A stretch of 64,000 nucleotides of DNA from Hydractinia symbiolongicarpus (GCF_029227915.1 NC_079877.1:10219851-10283850), one strand, 5' to 3'; shown: positions 48,101-59,614, counted from the stretch's first letter. Translations and numbers: made by a program. The notes: generated by a model not told the origin, from the letters alone.

Positions 48101-48950
48101 TAACCTTTTTTAAAATAAACATAGAACTTAAAAACGCATTCATCGAAAGTTTAGTGTATTTTACCTGTGAAAGATTTTTTGTTTCCTGTCCTATCTTAGA
48201 TACTTTGAAGCCAACAAAGTTATGAAAGGTGGATGGTGTGCCAGTAAGCGTGACAAGAATCAATTTTTACAAATTGATTTGGGATCAGAGAAAAGTGTCA
48301 ACAAATTAAGCATGCAAGGTGGGTAATCAATTACCCAGTCATAATTTTTTGTCGAATTTGAGTCTAAAAATAGCTAAGTTGGTTATTATAGTTTTATGTC
48401 ATTATAGGAATTACCACAAATCCTGCTAATTTTGTCAAGAGTTTTAAGTTGGCTTATTTCAGCTTTGGTAGATGGAATTTCCACTCAGAGTACGCAGATT
48501 CTACAAATGCTCAGGTGAGTGTTGTTTTCAGTGAATGCCAATTCATATCCTCTAGCAGACGCGATAGATATTTTATTATTAGTATTACAGACTATAAGAT
48601 ATCTTTTGAAATACGCGGGAGAAATTCTGTAAAATAAAAAGTACGAAATAACTCACAAGTCAGTAAATTGAAAAATATTTTCGTGAAATAACTGTGAACT
48701 GATTTGTAATTAAATATGAAGTAACACATAAAAAGAACACATGCATAACTATGTTATCTTTTTTCAACTTCGACGCGATAATACTAATATACTAGGATAC
48801 TTTACTTTTCAGGTTTTCACAGGCAACAAGGATTCAAATACTCCAATGAAACACGAGTTCATGATTCCAATCCGTTCGAGATATGTGCGAATATACCCAC
48901 AACAATGGCAAAACAACATTTGCATGAGATTGCAATTGTATTCGTGCTAG
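45108..48950 (+). CDS. Secreted ShKT(x4)-F5/8 type C protein
   Basis: Nine exons in one frame: 45108-45159, 45743-45901, 45976-46113, 46751-46900, 47810-47959, 48033-48084, 48200-48318, 48408-48514, 48813-48950 (TAG 48948-48950), 354 residues. Exon 1 codes a signal peptide (MAVELFTVVCMLLVTFS). Exons 2 and 4 each code a class A ShKT domain (W-A-x-A-G-E-C-D-N-x-P-x-Y-M, closing C-C-x-x-C), exons 3 and 5 a class B one (CPRPNQCAQSDYM / CPRSPNQCARNAYM, closing NCGYC or NCGFC). Exons 6-9 form the F5/8C domain (TVSSQM; GGWCASKRDKNQFLQIDLGS; FVKSFKLAYFSFGRWNFH; YVRIYPQQWQNNICMRLQLY, final Cys). A poly-A signal AATAAA lies at 49001-49006. The start codon follows directly on a 3' splice motif (TTTTTAG|ATG), so a 5' UTR intron or spliced leader is likely. 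Adhesive, lectin-like or immune function is inferred; a toxin role is possible but not shown by the sequence. Confidence 0.9.
45335..45625. repeat. 51/52-bp tandem repeat in intron 1 of the four-ShKT gene
   Basis: GGACGGGTAAGTATTTTGG recurs at about 45386, 45438, 45489, 45541 and 45592, with spacings alternating 52, 51, 52, 51, so the higher unit is a 103-bp dimer whose halves differ (TGTATGTATTGGGGAAGGGGA against TGTGTGCATGGGGAAGGGGG). A more diverged copy precedes at about 45336. Each copy holds a consensus 5' splice motif, GGTAAGTA. Confidence 0.9.
46412..46481. repeat. 34-bp-arm palindrome
   Basis: Left arm 46412-46445 and right arm 46448-46481 are inverse complements with one mismatch and a 2-nt spacer (AG). 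The right arm contains the 5' end of the following Helitron-like element (TCTCTTTAATTATAGCC) plus its flank, so the palindrome mirrors the element start. Confidence 0.85.
46460..46586 (+). mobile_element. Short Helitron-like element S6 (127 bp)
   Basis: Starts TCTCTTTAATTATAGCC after A, contains GTTACGGAAACACGAAAT and CGATATATAAAGGACG, ends with the perfect hairpin CCCGTGGATCTTTCCACGGG and TTAACGGTTAG. Lies in intron 3 of the ShKT gene. Confidence 0.65.
46587..46694 (+). mobile_element. Short Helitron-like element S7 (108 bp)
   Basis: Begins TTTATATTATAATACCCG immediately after S6 and ends with ACGTGTCACCGACTAG before T. Of the S1/S2 type (GTATACGTCTGTCTG, CGCAAAATGGTAACTG). It ends only 56 bp before exon 4 of the ShKT gene. 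Confidence 0.65.
47386..47756 (+). mobile_element. TIR element copy 2 (about 371 bp) in intron 4 of the ShKT gene
   Basis: Inverted relative of 41722-42098. Left end CAATATACTTTTTCTGAACT, right end AATTCGGGAAAGGCCTATTG. Shared body words TTGAGGCACTTAACG and TTTGTTCTAC. Ends 53 bp before exon 5. Confidence 0.6.
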
Positions 48951-50357
48951 TTGTAATTTCTAAACAAACTTCAGAAACCAGTTCATGAAAAATATGTGTA
49001 AATAAATGATTGAAAAGTGTACTTTAATCGCGATTGCGACAATCTCTTTTTATTTTCCCAGTTTAGAATAAATAGATACCTCTTGGGTATAAACTTATTT
49101 CTGTAATTTTTAGTTGTGTGTATTTAGTGAAACGAACATTTGAAACCAAATGAGCATCCAGCTTTTAAAAAGCTTAATTGTAATGCCTATCCTGGGATAC
49201 CTGAGACATCTGCTTGGTAACTTTTTTGTGTAACTGGAATGTGTTAATGTTACAGCAAAAATGACTTTAATTACTTGATATTTTAAGTTCCGTTTGTTTC
49301 GTTAACACAACTAGCATTACTGGGCCTGTACTTCTTAAAAACATTGTAATGCCTGGTTAAACTAATTTGAATTCTGCTTTACACTTAAAATACAATTTTT
49401 ATGTTTCGTTCTATCTAATTCTCTCTTTACAAATTTAATTTAATTTCTTACTTTTATTTTAAAGAAATTATTTGTCGAAAATTATCACATAGATAGTGTT
49501 GAGAATAATTGATTACTAGCATGTAGTTGCAACCAAGTGCTGTCCTGACTGACATTTCCACAATTGAGCAACTATAGCAAAGCTCATCGTACACAAACAC
49601 AACCGTCTTTATGTATTATACAGAAAGGTCTGGTCAGATCCCACCTTTGAATTAATTTAAGCTTATTCCAAACACAATAATATGTTTTAAAAAACAATAT
49701 TACCCATAATTTTGTGCGGCGGAAAAGATTTTCGTGCATACCAATACAACAACCTTGAAATTAGAAACCTTTTGTTAATCTCACCGCGAGATCTAACATA
49801 ACCGCAATTATTGCACCCTAACGCCCAGACGTCATTTCTATTTACGCGCCGGTTCGACTTTGTTGTTATCATTCATTTGGGGCGCAATTCATTTCATCCC
49901 TAGAGCTTCTTTTTGTCTTTCTGATATGCGTGCCAGCGCGAAGAAAGGAGTTCAGGGATTGCTCAGTGAAAGTTAAATTTGATTCGCTCCCCAATTTCGT
50001 GAGTTGACAGGTTAATTTTGTTAACACCAAAATTGTAATAACTTGAGTATAAAAAGGGTAAATAAAAGGTTTTCTGGGGTTCTTTTAGAACAATGTAAAG
50101 GAATTAGCAAAAAAAGAAAATAACAAATTTTGATCAAATATTGAGCAAATATTATATTTTATGGCAAACTGTTTAGTTAAAAACTTGTGCACGTGCTATA
50201 AAATTTAAGTCTAAGTACTTTTAAGGTCAGTATTAACAACTATCAACCGAACATTTTCATAATCCGTTCCCAACGGTTTCGTGTGGGTATCAAAGCACAT
50301 TTTTTTTCGACCAACTGAGTTACTGACACTGCAGATGTCATTGCCTTCACTTCTTGT

Positions 50358-50833
50358 TCGATCACAAGAAGTGTTTTCAGCATATGTACCTTTGTCAAAA
50401 TTTACATTTTATCTATATTTTATCCAAATAAAATCATACGTGGCACATGTCATCAAAGCTTATATGAACACTTTCTCATAACATAAAATTGTTTATGATG
50501 GTGATATGAAAGTCATTAAACGAAAGAGTCATTACATATAATCATCATTTAACATGTTGAAACTCATTTTTCAAATAAATTTTGATTAGGGTATTTTTCG
50601 TCTTTCTCGATCATTACATCTGGCGTAATAGCGTAATAAGTTTAAGTTATAAGTCGAGGGTTGAGATTTAGGTCTCTCAAAATGTGCTTAAACTTGTATA
50701 ACATTTTTTGATCACAAAGCGTGTTTTCAGCATATGTATTTCTGTCAAAATTTATATCCTATCCATATTCTATCCAAACTAAATCAAACGTGGCACACTT
50801 TGTATATCATAAAAGCCCATATCAACACTTTCT
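50358..50833. repeat. Diverged direct repeat pair, about 120 bp each
   Basis: Copies at 50358-50470 and 50708-50833. Both run from GATCACAA.. through TTTTCAGCATATGTA to AACACTTTCTC with roughly four in five bases alike by eye. Confidence 0.6.
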
Positions 50834-51329
50834 CCACAATCTATGTCCGTATTTTCTCTACCCTGTATGTCAGCATGTTCTCCACTATTCGTTTAAAATT
50901 CAATTAATTTAATCAGGAAAGGAACATTCACATTTTTTTTAAATTTTTGTGTGTAAAATAAAGGTTATTTGACATGTTATTTAATCATTCGCACCAAAAA
51001 AGCTCCAAAATCCGTCCTGCAAAGTGGTAAATTTGTTTAATCATATGTCCAAACTTGATAAAATAATTCCCCATGTTGAAATAATGTCATTCCGCGAGTA
51101 TCAAGTTCTAGGAAAAATCCTATCGAAGGTTACTGTAATTTTCCAATTATAAGGATATCATAGAAATGCAAAGTGTAAACTCGAGTAATGGCCAATGTAT
51201 AAAGCTCTAAAACATATGGGACCTGAAGATTTGGTATTAGATGTCTAATAGGTAAACATAAAATCCATCATAGCAACGGCTCATAGCAAAAAGGAATATT
51301 AACAAAAGAATGGCAGGGGGGCTACTTCA

Positions 51330-51355
51330 CCCCCCCCCCCCCCCCCCCCCCCCCT
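51330..51355. repeat. Poly-C tract
   Basis: About 26 consecutive C with no interruption, flanked by TTCA on the left and TCAATCACC on the right. Length may be affected by sequencing or assembly. Confidence 0.85.
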
Positions 51356-52655
51356 CAATCACCTCGATTTTGATGTGTTTGTAATATTAAATTGTTGAGA
51401 TCTTGTTTAGGTTGCCAAAACAAATTTGAATCAATTTTTACATAAACTGAAACGAATTATTGTTATTGGGTGAGCGATTTTTATATGATTTTTTGCGTTG
51501 TGGACATCAGTTTTTATTTGTTTACGTTTCACTTGTTTCCCATTGTGGCTTCGTAAACCCCTTGATATGGCTCCATACGAAACTGTGTTTTAATGAGCCG
51601 TGAACTGATTAAATAAACGGATTTTTTTCATGCTAACAGTGTTGGAAGTATCTTTCAGGAAAAAGAGTTTTATTTGCTTATTATTTAGAGCCCTTAAAGG
51701 TAACTACAAATAGTGAAAAGTAACCAAATGTCTACTCTCAAACTGTGTGCTTCCGAATCGAATAAGGTTAAGTGACTGTTCTGACTCATACTCCCATATG
51801 AGGCAGAAGAAGTTATACGCGATAAGAATGCAAGACATCTGCTTTTCATAATTCTGTAATCATTTGTTTTATTAACATAAACATTGCTTATGATGGTGAT
51901 ACGAAAGTCATTAGATGAAATAGTCATTAAACATAAACATGTCAGAATTCCCTATGGCAAACAACTTTGTTTAGGGTGTATTTTTAGTCTTTCTCAATTT
52001 TTTTTCCGGCGTAAGTATATATTATAAGTTTTAAGTTGAGAAAGATAATCAAATCGTATATGAATATATCTTTCCAACCACATCAAAGCTAGTAGAGCTT
52101 TAAATAAAAACATGTCGTCTAGGAAATGGACAGTCAAAAAATAGGAATCAGTTTATCAAAAGGAAGTTACTAAGAAATGAATTGGTTCAAGACGTTAATT
52201 AAATTTCAAGACCATAACATTTATTGAGGTTGGTAAAGATTTCTACTGAAGCTAGTCTCACGTCTCTCCTCTTGGTTTTAGTTTTAAGCACGATCATGTG
52301 CTATTTGAAATCTCCTAAATGTCCTGTCGTCCGTATCTCACGCTAAATTAGTGTAAAATATCAACACTAAAGGACTTGTAGAAGTGGAAAAAGTTTTATA
52401 ATTTTCTTACATTGTCATATATTCATAAAATTATATATTTGATGTCGCTAATTAAAAGATGAGAGATATGAAAGTACGAGATTTGTAAAGGAAATTAGGT
52501 TATTATTTATTAAGAAGGTTAATGAAGGGCGCCGTAGTTGCAGGTAATTAAAACTAGTGATGTTTTTTAAAGGTTATTTCTCTTTTGTAATTAGAGTTGA
52601 TGTTGCACTGGATCATATCACACTCGAAAGCTCGCTTAAGGAATGACAAACAAAA

Positions 52656-53735
52656 ATGAAACAACCATTGAAACATACAACATTTGTAAACGTACCTGAG
52701 GATTTTCTACAAGAATTATTCGAATACTGTTGTTATTCAATGGAGGAAAACTTACGTGCGAACATTAGTAGCAATGAAACCTCTTTATTTTGTGAAAGGT
52801 TTAATTCAATCTGCCAGGATGCGGAGATTGAAGAAGATGGTAACTTCATGCTGACTGCTCAAATACTTATGTTGACACTGTCTATTGCAGCATTTTTACT
52901 AAACTCGTCTGTTATAATATACTTCAAAATGTTTAAACACAAAAAACAACTTTCAGCGGATATTCTGTTTAGTTTTTCCTGTGCTGATGCTATTTTTGCC
53001 TTTATATTTGCTTTATCATTGGCAATACAATTGGCTGCAACAAGAACAGAAAAAAAAACTCTGAAATATTTTGAATTAGTTACTGATCAGATCGTACAGT
53101 TTTCAATTTATGCATCTGTTTTCCATGTTTTGGCAATTACCATAGAAAGATATTGTGCTGTAATAATACCTTACAAATACGCACATTATGTGAAAACAAA
53201 TGGAAGAAAGCGATGCATTCCTATAATATGGATTCTCACATTATCACTGCAGGGAATTATGGCAATAGTTGAACATGTCGGCCAGTCTCACAAAAAACAT
53301 AAACAAGAGATCATTGTAGAAAAAACATGGGCTATTATTGTTCTTGTTTGCGGGTTTACATGCTTTGTAGTTTATTCGTTCATATTTATTTTCCTGGTAC
53401 GCGCTTGGAATATTACAAGTAAATTAAAGTCACGTTGTCGTGGTAGAAAAGAGAGAGCAGCTGTCATTACAGCTGTTTCAATGGCACTTGGATTTTTAAT
53501 ATTCACTTTTCCACTCGCAGTTTCTATGTTTCGTGAAAGTTCATATTCAGTTGCCGTTGCTGTTCGTTGTTTGTTTATTACTAATGCCATCTTTAACCCT
53601 GTTGTGTATTTTTGGAAAGGGGAATGGACCAAGCGTTATTCACAAAACAGGAAAGCATGCAAAGCATCACATGATACAATACGATCAAAGAAAAACTCCG
53701 AAAGCTTACTTGGCGCTGCAAACACAAACGTTTAG
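52656..53735 (+). CDS. Rhodopsin-class G protein-coupled receptor (orphan, intronless)
   Basis: A single uninterrupted ATG-started frame of 359 residues. The N-terminus (1-65) is extracellular with N-glycosylation sequons at N36 and N40. Seven membrane segments fall at about 66-90, 98-124, 141-166, 186-206, 224-248, 268-291 and 298-320. Class A landmarks: N83 in TM1 (LLNSSVI), D111 in TM2 (FSCADA), E-R-Y at 164-166 ending TM3, F-T-F-P at 283-286 where CWxP is usual in TM6, and N-P-V-V-Y at 314-318 in TM7. Basic stretches follow TM5 (SKLKSRCRGRKER) and TM7, as expected for G-protein coupling. The Cys at the top of TM3 that normally forms the disulfide to loop 2 is absent. Intronless class A receptors are common and expanded in cnidarians. 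Ligand unknown. A poly-A signal candidate lies near 54226. Confidence 0.88.
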   Translation: MKQPLKHTTFVNVPEDFLQELFEYCCYSMEENLRANISSNETSLFCERFNSICQDAEIEEDGNFMLTAQILMLTLSIAAFLLNSSVIIYFKMFKHKKQLSADILFSFSCADAIFAFIFALSLAIQLAATRTEKKTLKYFELVTDQIVQFSIYASVFHVLAITIERYCAVIIPYKYAHYVKTNGRKRCIPIIWILTLSLQGIMAIVEHVGQSHKKHKQEIIVEKTWAIIVLVCGFTCFVVYSFIFIFLVRAWNITSKLKSRCRGRKERAAVITAVSMALGFLIFTFPLAVSMFRESSYSVAVAVRCLFITNAIFNPVVYFWKGEWTKRYSQNRKACKASHDTIRSKKNSESLLGAANTNV

Positions 53736-54799
53736 TGCTCCAACACCGCACCCGTGTTCTTCTATTTAGTGTAATTGAAAGCATACCCCCCTCTTCGCAC
53801 TTTTTCTAATACGCGAATACATAATTAAACTGGCAGTTTTTTGGTATTATCGTTAATTAATCAGATTTGCCGAGAACATTTTTGTGTTTAATTGTGATTG
53901 TTCGTCTATTTAAAACGATCATTTATTTTAATGATAAATATTAGGGTTTTTGCTTAATTTAATGGAAACTTAAAAAAATATATAACATCATAATTTCAAT
54001 TTTTGCGTTTTAAAGAATGCTTTAACCCCTTCTGTTTGACTTTACTTGTTTGATTGTTTCTTGATTGTTCATCCAAAGTACCTAATATGGGGGTAGTGTT
54101 GCTAATATGTCGTGGATAAAAGTATTTATTGTTTTTATTGAACGTTCCAGTTTTTCTATTTATTTTTTAAACAGTTTACATTCGCATTTAAATTAACATT
54201 TATCGCACATTTATTGTTTCCACTTGAATAAAGTAAAGCTCAAAAATTTATTAAAAGCGTTATTTTAGAGATTTTTTCTTATGTACGCATTTGCGTCTTA
54301 AAATTCCAGCTAATACGTCAATGGTGATAATATTAGTGGAATATACCCCCCCTCCCCCTAAGACGCTGTGTAATTATTGAATGGTCCCATATAAAATACT
54401 TGAAATATTTTGAAAATTATACATCGATTTCTTCTAGATACTTGTACATCATATTTAAAAAAGAATTTTCATAGCTATTAATTTTCCTCTTCTAAATTTT
54501 TCCTGTACGAACTTATCTCTAATGTTATCATGCTCTACCAAGCTTAAACTTCCTTAGTCATGCTTTGACGGCATTTTCCACACAATATTTAAAGCATCTT
54601 ATTAATTTTAAAACTTTTGTATAAGAACATAAGAATGTTTTTTTTGGAGGATTTTCAATCTTGCATAGTTCTTTATTAATCGTTTGCTCCTATCTATTGG
54701 CTTTTAACTACGTTTCCCCAAACGCCTTTAAAAGTAAACTTCTATTCAAACAACGTACATCAAGTAGAATCATCATTGATTCATTTTGTCAATTTCAAC
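53736..54799. other. Intergenic stretch, no supported gene
   Basis: 3' flank of the GPCR. AT-rich, with a short C-rich run (54347-54358). Nothing else recognised. Confidence 0.4.
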
Positions 54800-55878
54800 T
54801 GTCAGTTGTCATCAAATTCTGAATCAGATGCTGTGTCTCAATCCCTCATCCGTTGATCGCCTACTACAAATGTGACATTTGGTTTTGTTGTCAACAGCAA
54901 CTTCAACATGTTTCGTGCAGCTTCTGGTGTTTGAATTCTTTCCACGTAGCTAACGAAATATGTTGCGTGCAGCTTTGACGATTTTTTAAAGTCAAAAAGT
55001 CTTCAGAAAGACATTTTTTCTCTTGGCATGTTTCTTAAAATATACCCCTTAACCCCTATTTATCTCTAGGGTATCTTAAATGCATTACAGTTTCAATACA
55101 TCCTGAAAGTATTAATTATTACATTAAAAGATAGATAACGTCTTCTCAGTGATCCATTTTATAATAATTTTCATTATTATAGGGTACGTATAATAAAAAG
55201 AAATCATTCCTACAAATTTATTTTTGTGACTGTCTGTTCTTCATGATGGCTATCGTCACAACTTAACTGGCCACGACTATTAATTGTCATGTCCAACTGT
55301 TTTATAATATTATTCAATATTATCAAATACTTGACTCATTTGTCGAACTTTCATCATTATTTATTTTCTGGCTTTGTATTTTCTTGATCCCGTGTCATAT
55401 TCGCTTATCCGTTTGTCGTCTTCAAATGTGACATGTGATGGCGTTGTCAGGAGCAGCCATTACGTGTTTCGCGCAGCTTCTGGTGATTAATACTTATACA
55501 ATGCAACCAAAAATAAAAAGGATTAGGAATATAATAGTCGATGTGCAATGCCTCCATTTGACCAGAACAACTCATGTACGGACGCTTCTTACCATAGATA
55601 AAGATCTTACTGTGCTGTTCTTCACCATGTCTCATTTGTTCCATAACGTCACACTGAAACTTTTCAGGGTGTCTTTCTTTATCGGTATGGTTTCCCAAGA
55701 ACAGAATAATAATATTTGAAATCTTCTTCATGTGTTCTCCACGACAGTCATGATTACGACAATTACATTGACACCAAGTAACATTTTCATCAAAAAAATT
55801 TCCAAAATTGTCATCTAACAGATTTCTTACAGAATATTTAGTTTCTTCTCTTCCAATCATAAAATACACATCCTCCAT
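54800..55878 (-). CDS. Hypothetical protein with a duplicated coding-like patch
   Basis: An ATG-started minus frame of 143 codons covers 55447-55878; it is acidic at the start and rich in Cys and His (TWCQCNCRNHDCRGEH), hinting at metal binding. I recognise no family. At its end (55340-55480) and again at 54830-54960 the minus strand, in another frame, codes related peptides: TRSCAKHVMAAPDN and TRSCTKHVEVAVDN, each followed by a CHI.. and RR motif. The patch therefore looks duplicated in tandem about 500 bp apart. Possible readings are exons of one gene, two decayed gene copies, or a mobile element. Boundaries are not established. Confidence 0.3.
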
Positions 55879-56569
55879 TTTTTACCTAACGTCGACAACA
55901 CCTTAATATTATGTTAGTGAGGTGCATGCGTCTGGCCATTCCATTAATGCAACTTTATTTTTTCCTCTAAACTTTCATTTCCTATGCATTCTACGCACAG
56001 TTATAAACTATATTTGTATTTGAGATTAAATTCCAGTTAAAATATAACTGACAGGTAATAAGCCACCAATCATTTGTAATTTACGATTTATTTTCAGAAT
56101 ATAAGAAAACTAAGAATTGAGAACCTATGGTAAGACTAGATGCTTTAAACTTGGCAAAATACAATTGGAATACGTTAACCCTAGGGGGGTTACATAAAGT
56201 TTCTGCAGCCTCTTTGACTATCGATAATGACGTCATCACGCCGTTTATTCCGAAACGGGTTTAGGGACCCACGTTTAGAAAACTTACCCAAGTTGGTCCC
56301 AGGTGTTCCCTAGTTACCCACGCAGTTAAAAATGACTAACGATACCACCTCGTTTCCGAATAATTTGGCCTTAAAGTTTTAGGTGCACCATAAAAGCTTT
56401 ATTAAGTTAAAGTAAGATATTGACCTTAAAGTAGTGATATGGACGTCGCTCCGTAACATCAGAAAATTCAACATTTGAGACATAAGTTTTTCGGGTACAT
56501 CAAAGGAAAATAAACACATCCACTTTGCCTGTTACAGATAGACACACAGTCTCCGTATTAACATATAGA
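55879..56569. other. Intergenic stretch, no supported gene
   Basis: Includes a less AT-rich patch near 56180-56300 (ACCCTAGGGGGGTTAC, GACGTCATCACGCC) that may be part of an unrecognised repeat. Confidence 0.35.
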
Positions 56570-56848
56570 CTAGTCGATAAAGCCCGTGAAAAATGCAATT
56601 AGACAGAAGAATAATACGAAAACATAGGTTGCTTTAGATTTTTTGCTGGCGTGCAAGAATAAAAAAAATGGGGGAAATTTGTATATTTGTTTCCTGTAAT
56701 GTGCACAGCTTGAAACACTCACCAAAAAATGTATAGTATCATGTGCTATTGACAAACAGTTAAAAAGATATATAAAGGTTTAAGAATTTTGTTGACGTCA
56801 GCAAAGTCCCACCAAAAGTACAAAATGTTTTTCTGGCCTATTATTAGA
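56570..56848 (-). mobile_element. Short Helitron-like element S8 (279 bp)
   Basis: Minus strand: starts TCTAATAATAGGCC, ends CATTTTTCACGGGCTTTATCG.. then CTAG at 56570-56573 followed by T (complement of A at 56569). The hairpin is worn. Abuts the long element on its right exactly at CTAG|TC. Confidence 0.5.
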
Positions 56849-59545
56849 CTAGAGGTCGAAACATCGGGTTAAGCCACAAGTCACTGTTGTTGAATGCTAT
56901 GAGGAGCGCTTAATAAGAACCGCAAACTGTGCGAGACGGTTAGGTGGAGCGTCTTGGTAAGGGTAAACAACATGTTGCGAATCAGGTTAAACACCCACAC
57001 CATTATAGTGTTTCAAATGTTACATATTTTTAAAAAAATAACTTTCTCGCAACTTAAACCGAAAAATACAAGATCTACAAACTGTTGTTACCCCATTATA
57101 GCAAGTGAAAGCTCAAAACTTAATCATGACAGCGGGCAGAGAACGCATACTGCCATTTTCCAAAAAAACTTTACTGCAACTTCGGTTTTTAACACGGCAA
57201 AACGCCAGTCGTTACCCCATCCAGCTAAAAAAACTCAATGATTTTAGCACTTTAGTACAGGTATGCAGTATATGTCGTGAATCGAATAAAGTGCACACAA
57301 CATTATAGTGTTTCGGTTGTAACGCATTTTTGAAATATATATAACTATACTGGAAATTTAGCCGAAATAGAAAAACAGTTTACAACCTGTTGTTACCCCG
57401 TCATAGCAAAGATAATTAGTCAATATTGCTTTATTTTGCTGAATAAATTTCCCTAAACAGTTGGCTATTCTTTTATTATATTTTTGGAAAATGTTCCCAG
57501 TGAAAGTTCAAAAATGAAGGTTAATTTGGGCTGAGCGCATAGTGTAGGTAACCAATGTCAGATATTCATTAGAGGCAACATCCTTCTCCGTAAACAACTT
57601 TATTGCAGCTTCGGTTAAATAGAAGTACAGAAAACAGCCTGTCGGTAACGCTGGACTGAGCGGTTAATACAGGTATAACGTGTCATACCTTCGTATAGGT
57701 ACAATACCCTTTTGCAGAAAAATATCTACCTTTGCTTTAAATAAAAACACATGAAATAGCGAAACTAAACCATCAGACAGCAATTTTACTTTGTGGAAAA
57801 GTTTTTGTAAAAGTAAAAGCACAGTTGAAAACTGTTACCTCAAAACTAACATGTAACATTGCTTTATTTTCCAGGAAAAGTTCCTGTGAAAGTTCAGAAA
57901 TTAATCGTGAGACCAGACTAATCGCTTAGTACAGTTAAGCCGTGTCGGGCATGCTTTTAGGCCTTATGCCCTTTTCAAAAACTTGTATTGCAGCTGTGGT
58001 TTACAAAACACAGGATACACTCTGTTAAAACTCCGGGTTAAACCAAAGTAACTGTGTTACACCGCGTTGAAGACCCGCCTGAGTGATTAATAAGAATCGT
58101 CAATTGTGCCATACATTCAGGTAAAGCGATTTAGTACAGGTATTATGTAGTAAATCAAGTGAAGCACAAGTTATGATGTTTAACTTTACATATTTTAAGC
58201 TGAAATAAAGACACAAATTACAATCCGTTGTTACTCCGTCTTAGCAAAAACTGTAAAGTTGTGTTGTATTTCTCGATTGCTTTACAGACTGTTCGGTACT
58301 TTATTCAAAAATAATCCCGTAAGGAAATAAAAATTTAATTGTATGCCTATACATTATGTTTAACGATCTATTTTTTCTACGCATTCGAATTCAACGTTTG
58401 ACACAAGTGAGAAGCCAAAGTGAGCTCTTCAATTTTCAACTTTCAAGTTTTTTCAATCACACGTTCAAGTTTTACGTTCAAGTTTTACACGCTGTTTATT
58501 TTTGCTGTGTCAAGCTGGTATGTTTATAAAATTTATTACGCTTGAATCTCAATCTATAAATTTCATTCTAAATTGTAAATATTTATTGGTTTAGTTTGAA
58601 CAACATCATTCGTGTTAGAGCATCCGCAGCAAATTTGTGTTTAACTTGTATGAACAAAAACAATTAGTCAATTTATTTTATTTTGTGGCTAAGTTCCAGT
58701 AAACGAAATTAAAAAGAACCCGAAACAACCCGTACAGGTAAGTAGTACAGGTAAACCGTGTCGCACATGAGCATAGGCGTAACATCATTTTTTATAAAAA
58801 CTTTATAACTACGATTTCAAAAGAAATCAGAAACCAGCCTGACGTTACCCGGCTACTTAAGAAAATTAGTCAAAAAAATTTATTTTACAGAATAAATTCT
58901 CAGAATACAGTACATAATAACAGTGATAAAAGCTACAGGCACCTGACTGTATTTGGCAGATAATTATTGTTATGAATTTTGTTGGTAGCTAAGCTGTGTT
59001 TGGCTACTTTCACTTTTTAGTTAGAGGTAGCTAAAGAGCTAGTTAGACAGCCACAACACCAAACGCAAATAAATAAAAATATGCCAAATTGAATACAAAA
59101 TTATAAAGAATAGGAATAAGTAAAGCTAAGTGTAGCTAGAGCTAGTGAAGCTGGTTCACAATCTACGTTCCTTGCCAAATTGGTGATTTAAGATTTGTAC
59201 GTAGGTAAACAAAACGTAAATATAATACATGTTCCTTCACGTGAAAACAAATACTGCAAAATTAAAAAGCTTATAGAAGACAGAAAGGTGAAACAGATCT
59301 GCAAACCTGCACCATTTCCAAACTAAAATGGCCTCTGTAGCCTGTTGTTTATCCGGTTCTGGCATGATTCCGAAATTATTCCGAAATTAAGCTGCGTCCA
59401 ACCGAAAAACGGAGGTCCGTAAAAATCGTGCCCTGCGCTATTTTTCGAAATAAGCTGCGCGCAACCATTTTGAACAGAGGAAGGGAAGAAACTGTTCTTA
59501 TGACGACAATAAATAGACAGACGTATGCCGGTATTTTAATATAGA
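56849..59545 (-). mobile_element. Helitron-like long element L5 (2.7 kb)
   Basis: Minus strand: 5' end TCTATATTAAAATACCGG after A (59546 complement), 3' end CTAG at 56849-56852. Internal modules of about 110-130 bp repeat with variation: GTTGTTACCCCGTCATAGCA near 57390, ACTGTTGTTACCCCATTATA near 57080, and GTTACTCCGTCTTAGC near 58225 are examples. Many inverted matches to 9767-12120 (for example the block at 59280-59470 against 9780-9960). Non-coding; no Rep/helicase, so it would depend on enzymes encoded elsewhere. Confidence 0.6.
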
Positions 59546-59614
59546 TATGGTTATAGATTATATTTCCAAAACTTCGTAGCAACACAAGATTGCAAAGTAT
59601 TTTCATAAAAATGA

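Larger units (their letters stand above)
48951..52655. other. Intergenic stretch with diverged direct repeats and a poly-C run
   Basis: No gene found. 50358-50470 and 50708-50833 are direct repeats (GTGTTTTCAGCATATGTA, TCAAACGTGGCACA and ATATCAACACTTTCTC in both, with variants). 50490-50660 and 51885-52045 are another pair (TTATGATGGTGATA, GAAAGTCATTA, GTCTTTCTC). A poly-C tract of about 26 sits at 51330-51355. Confidence 0.5.
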
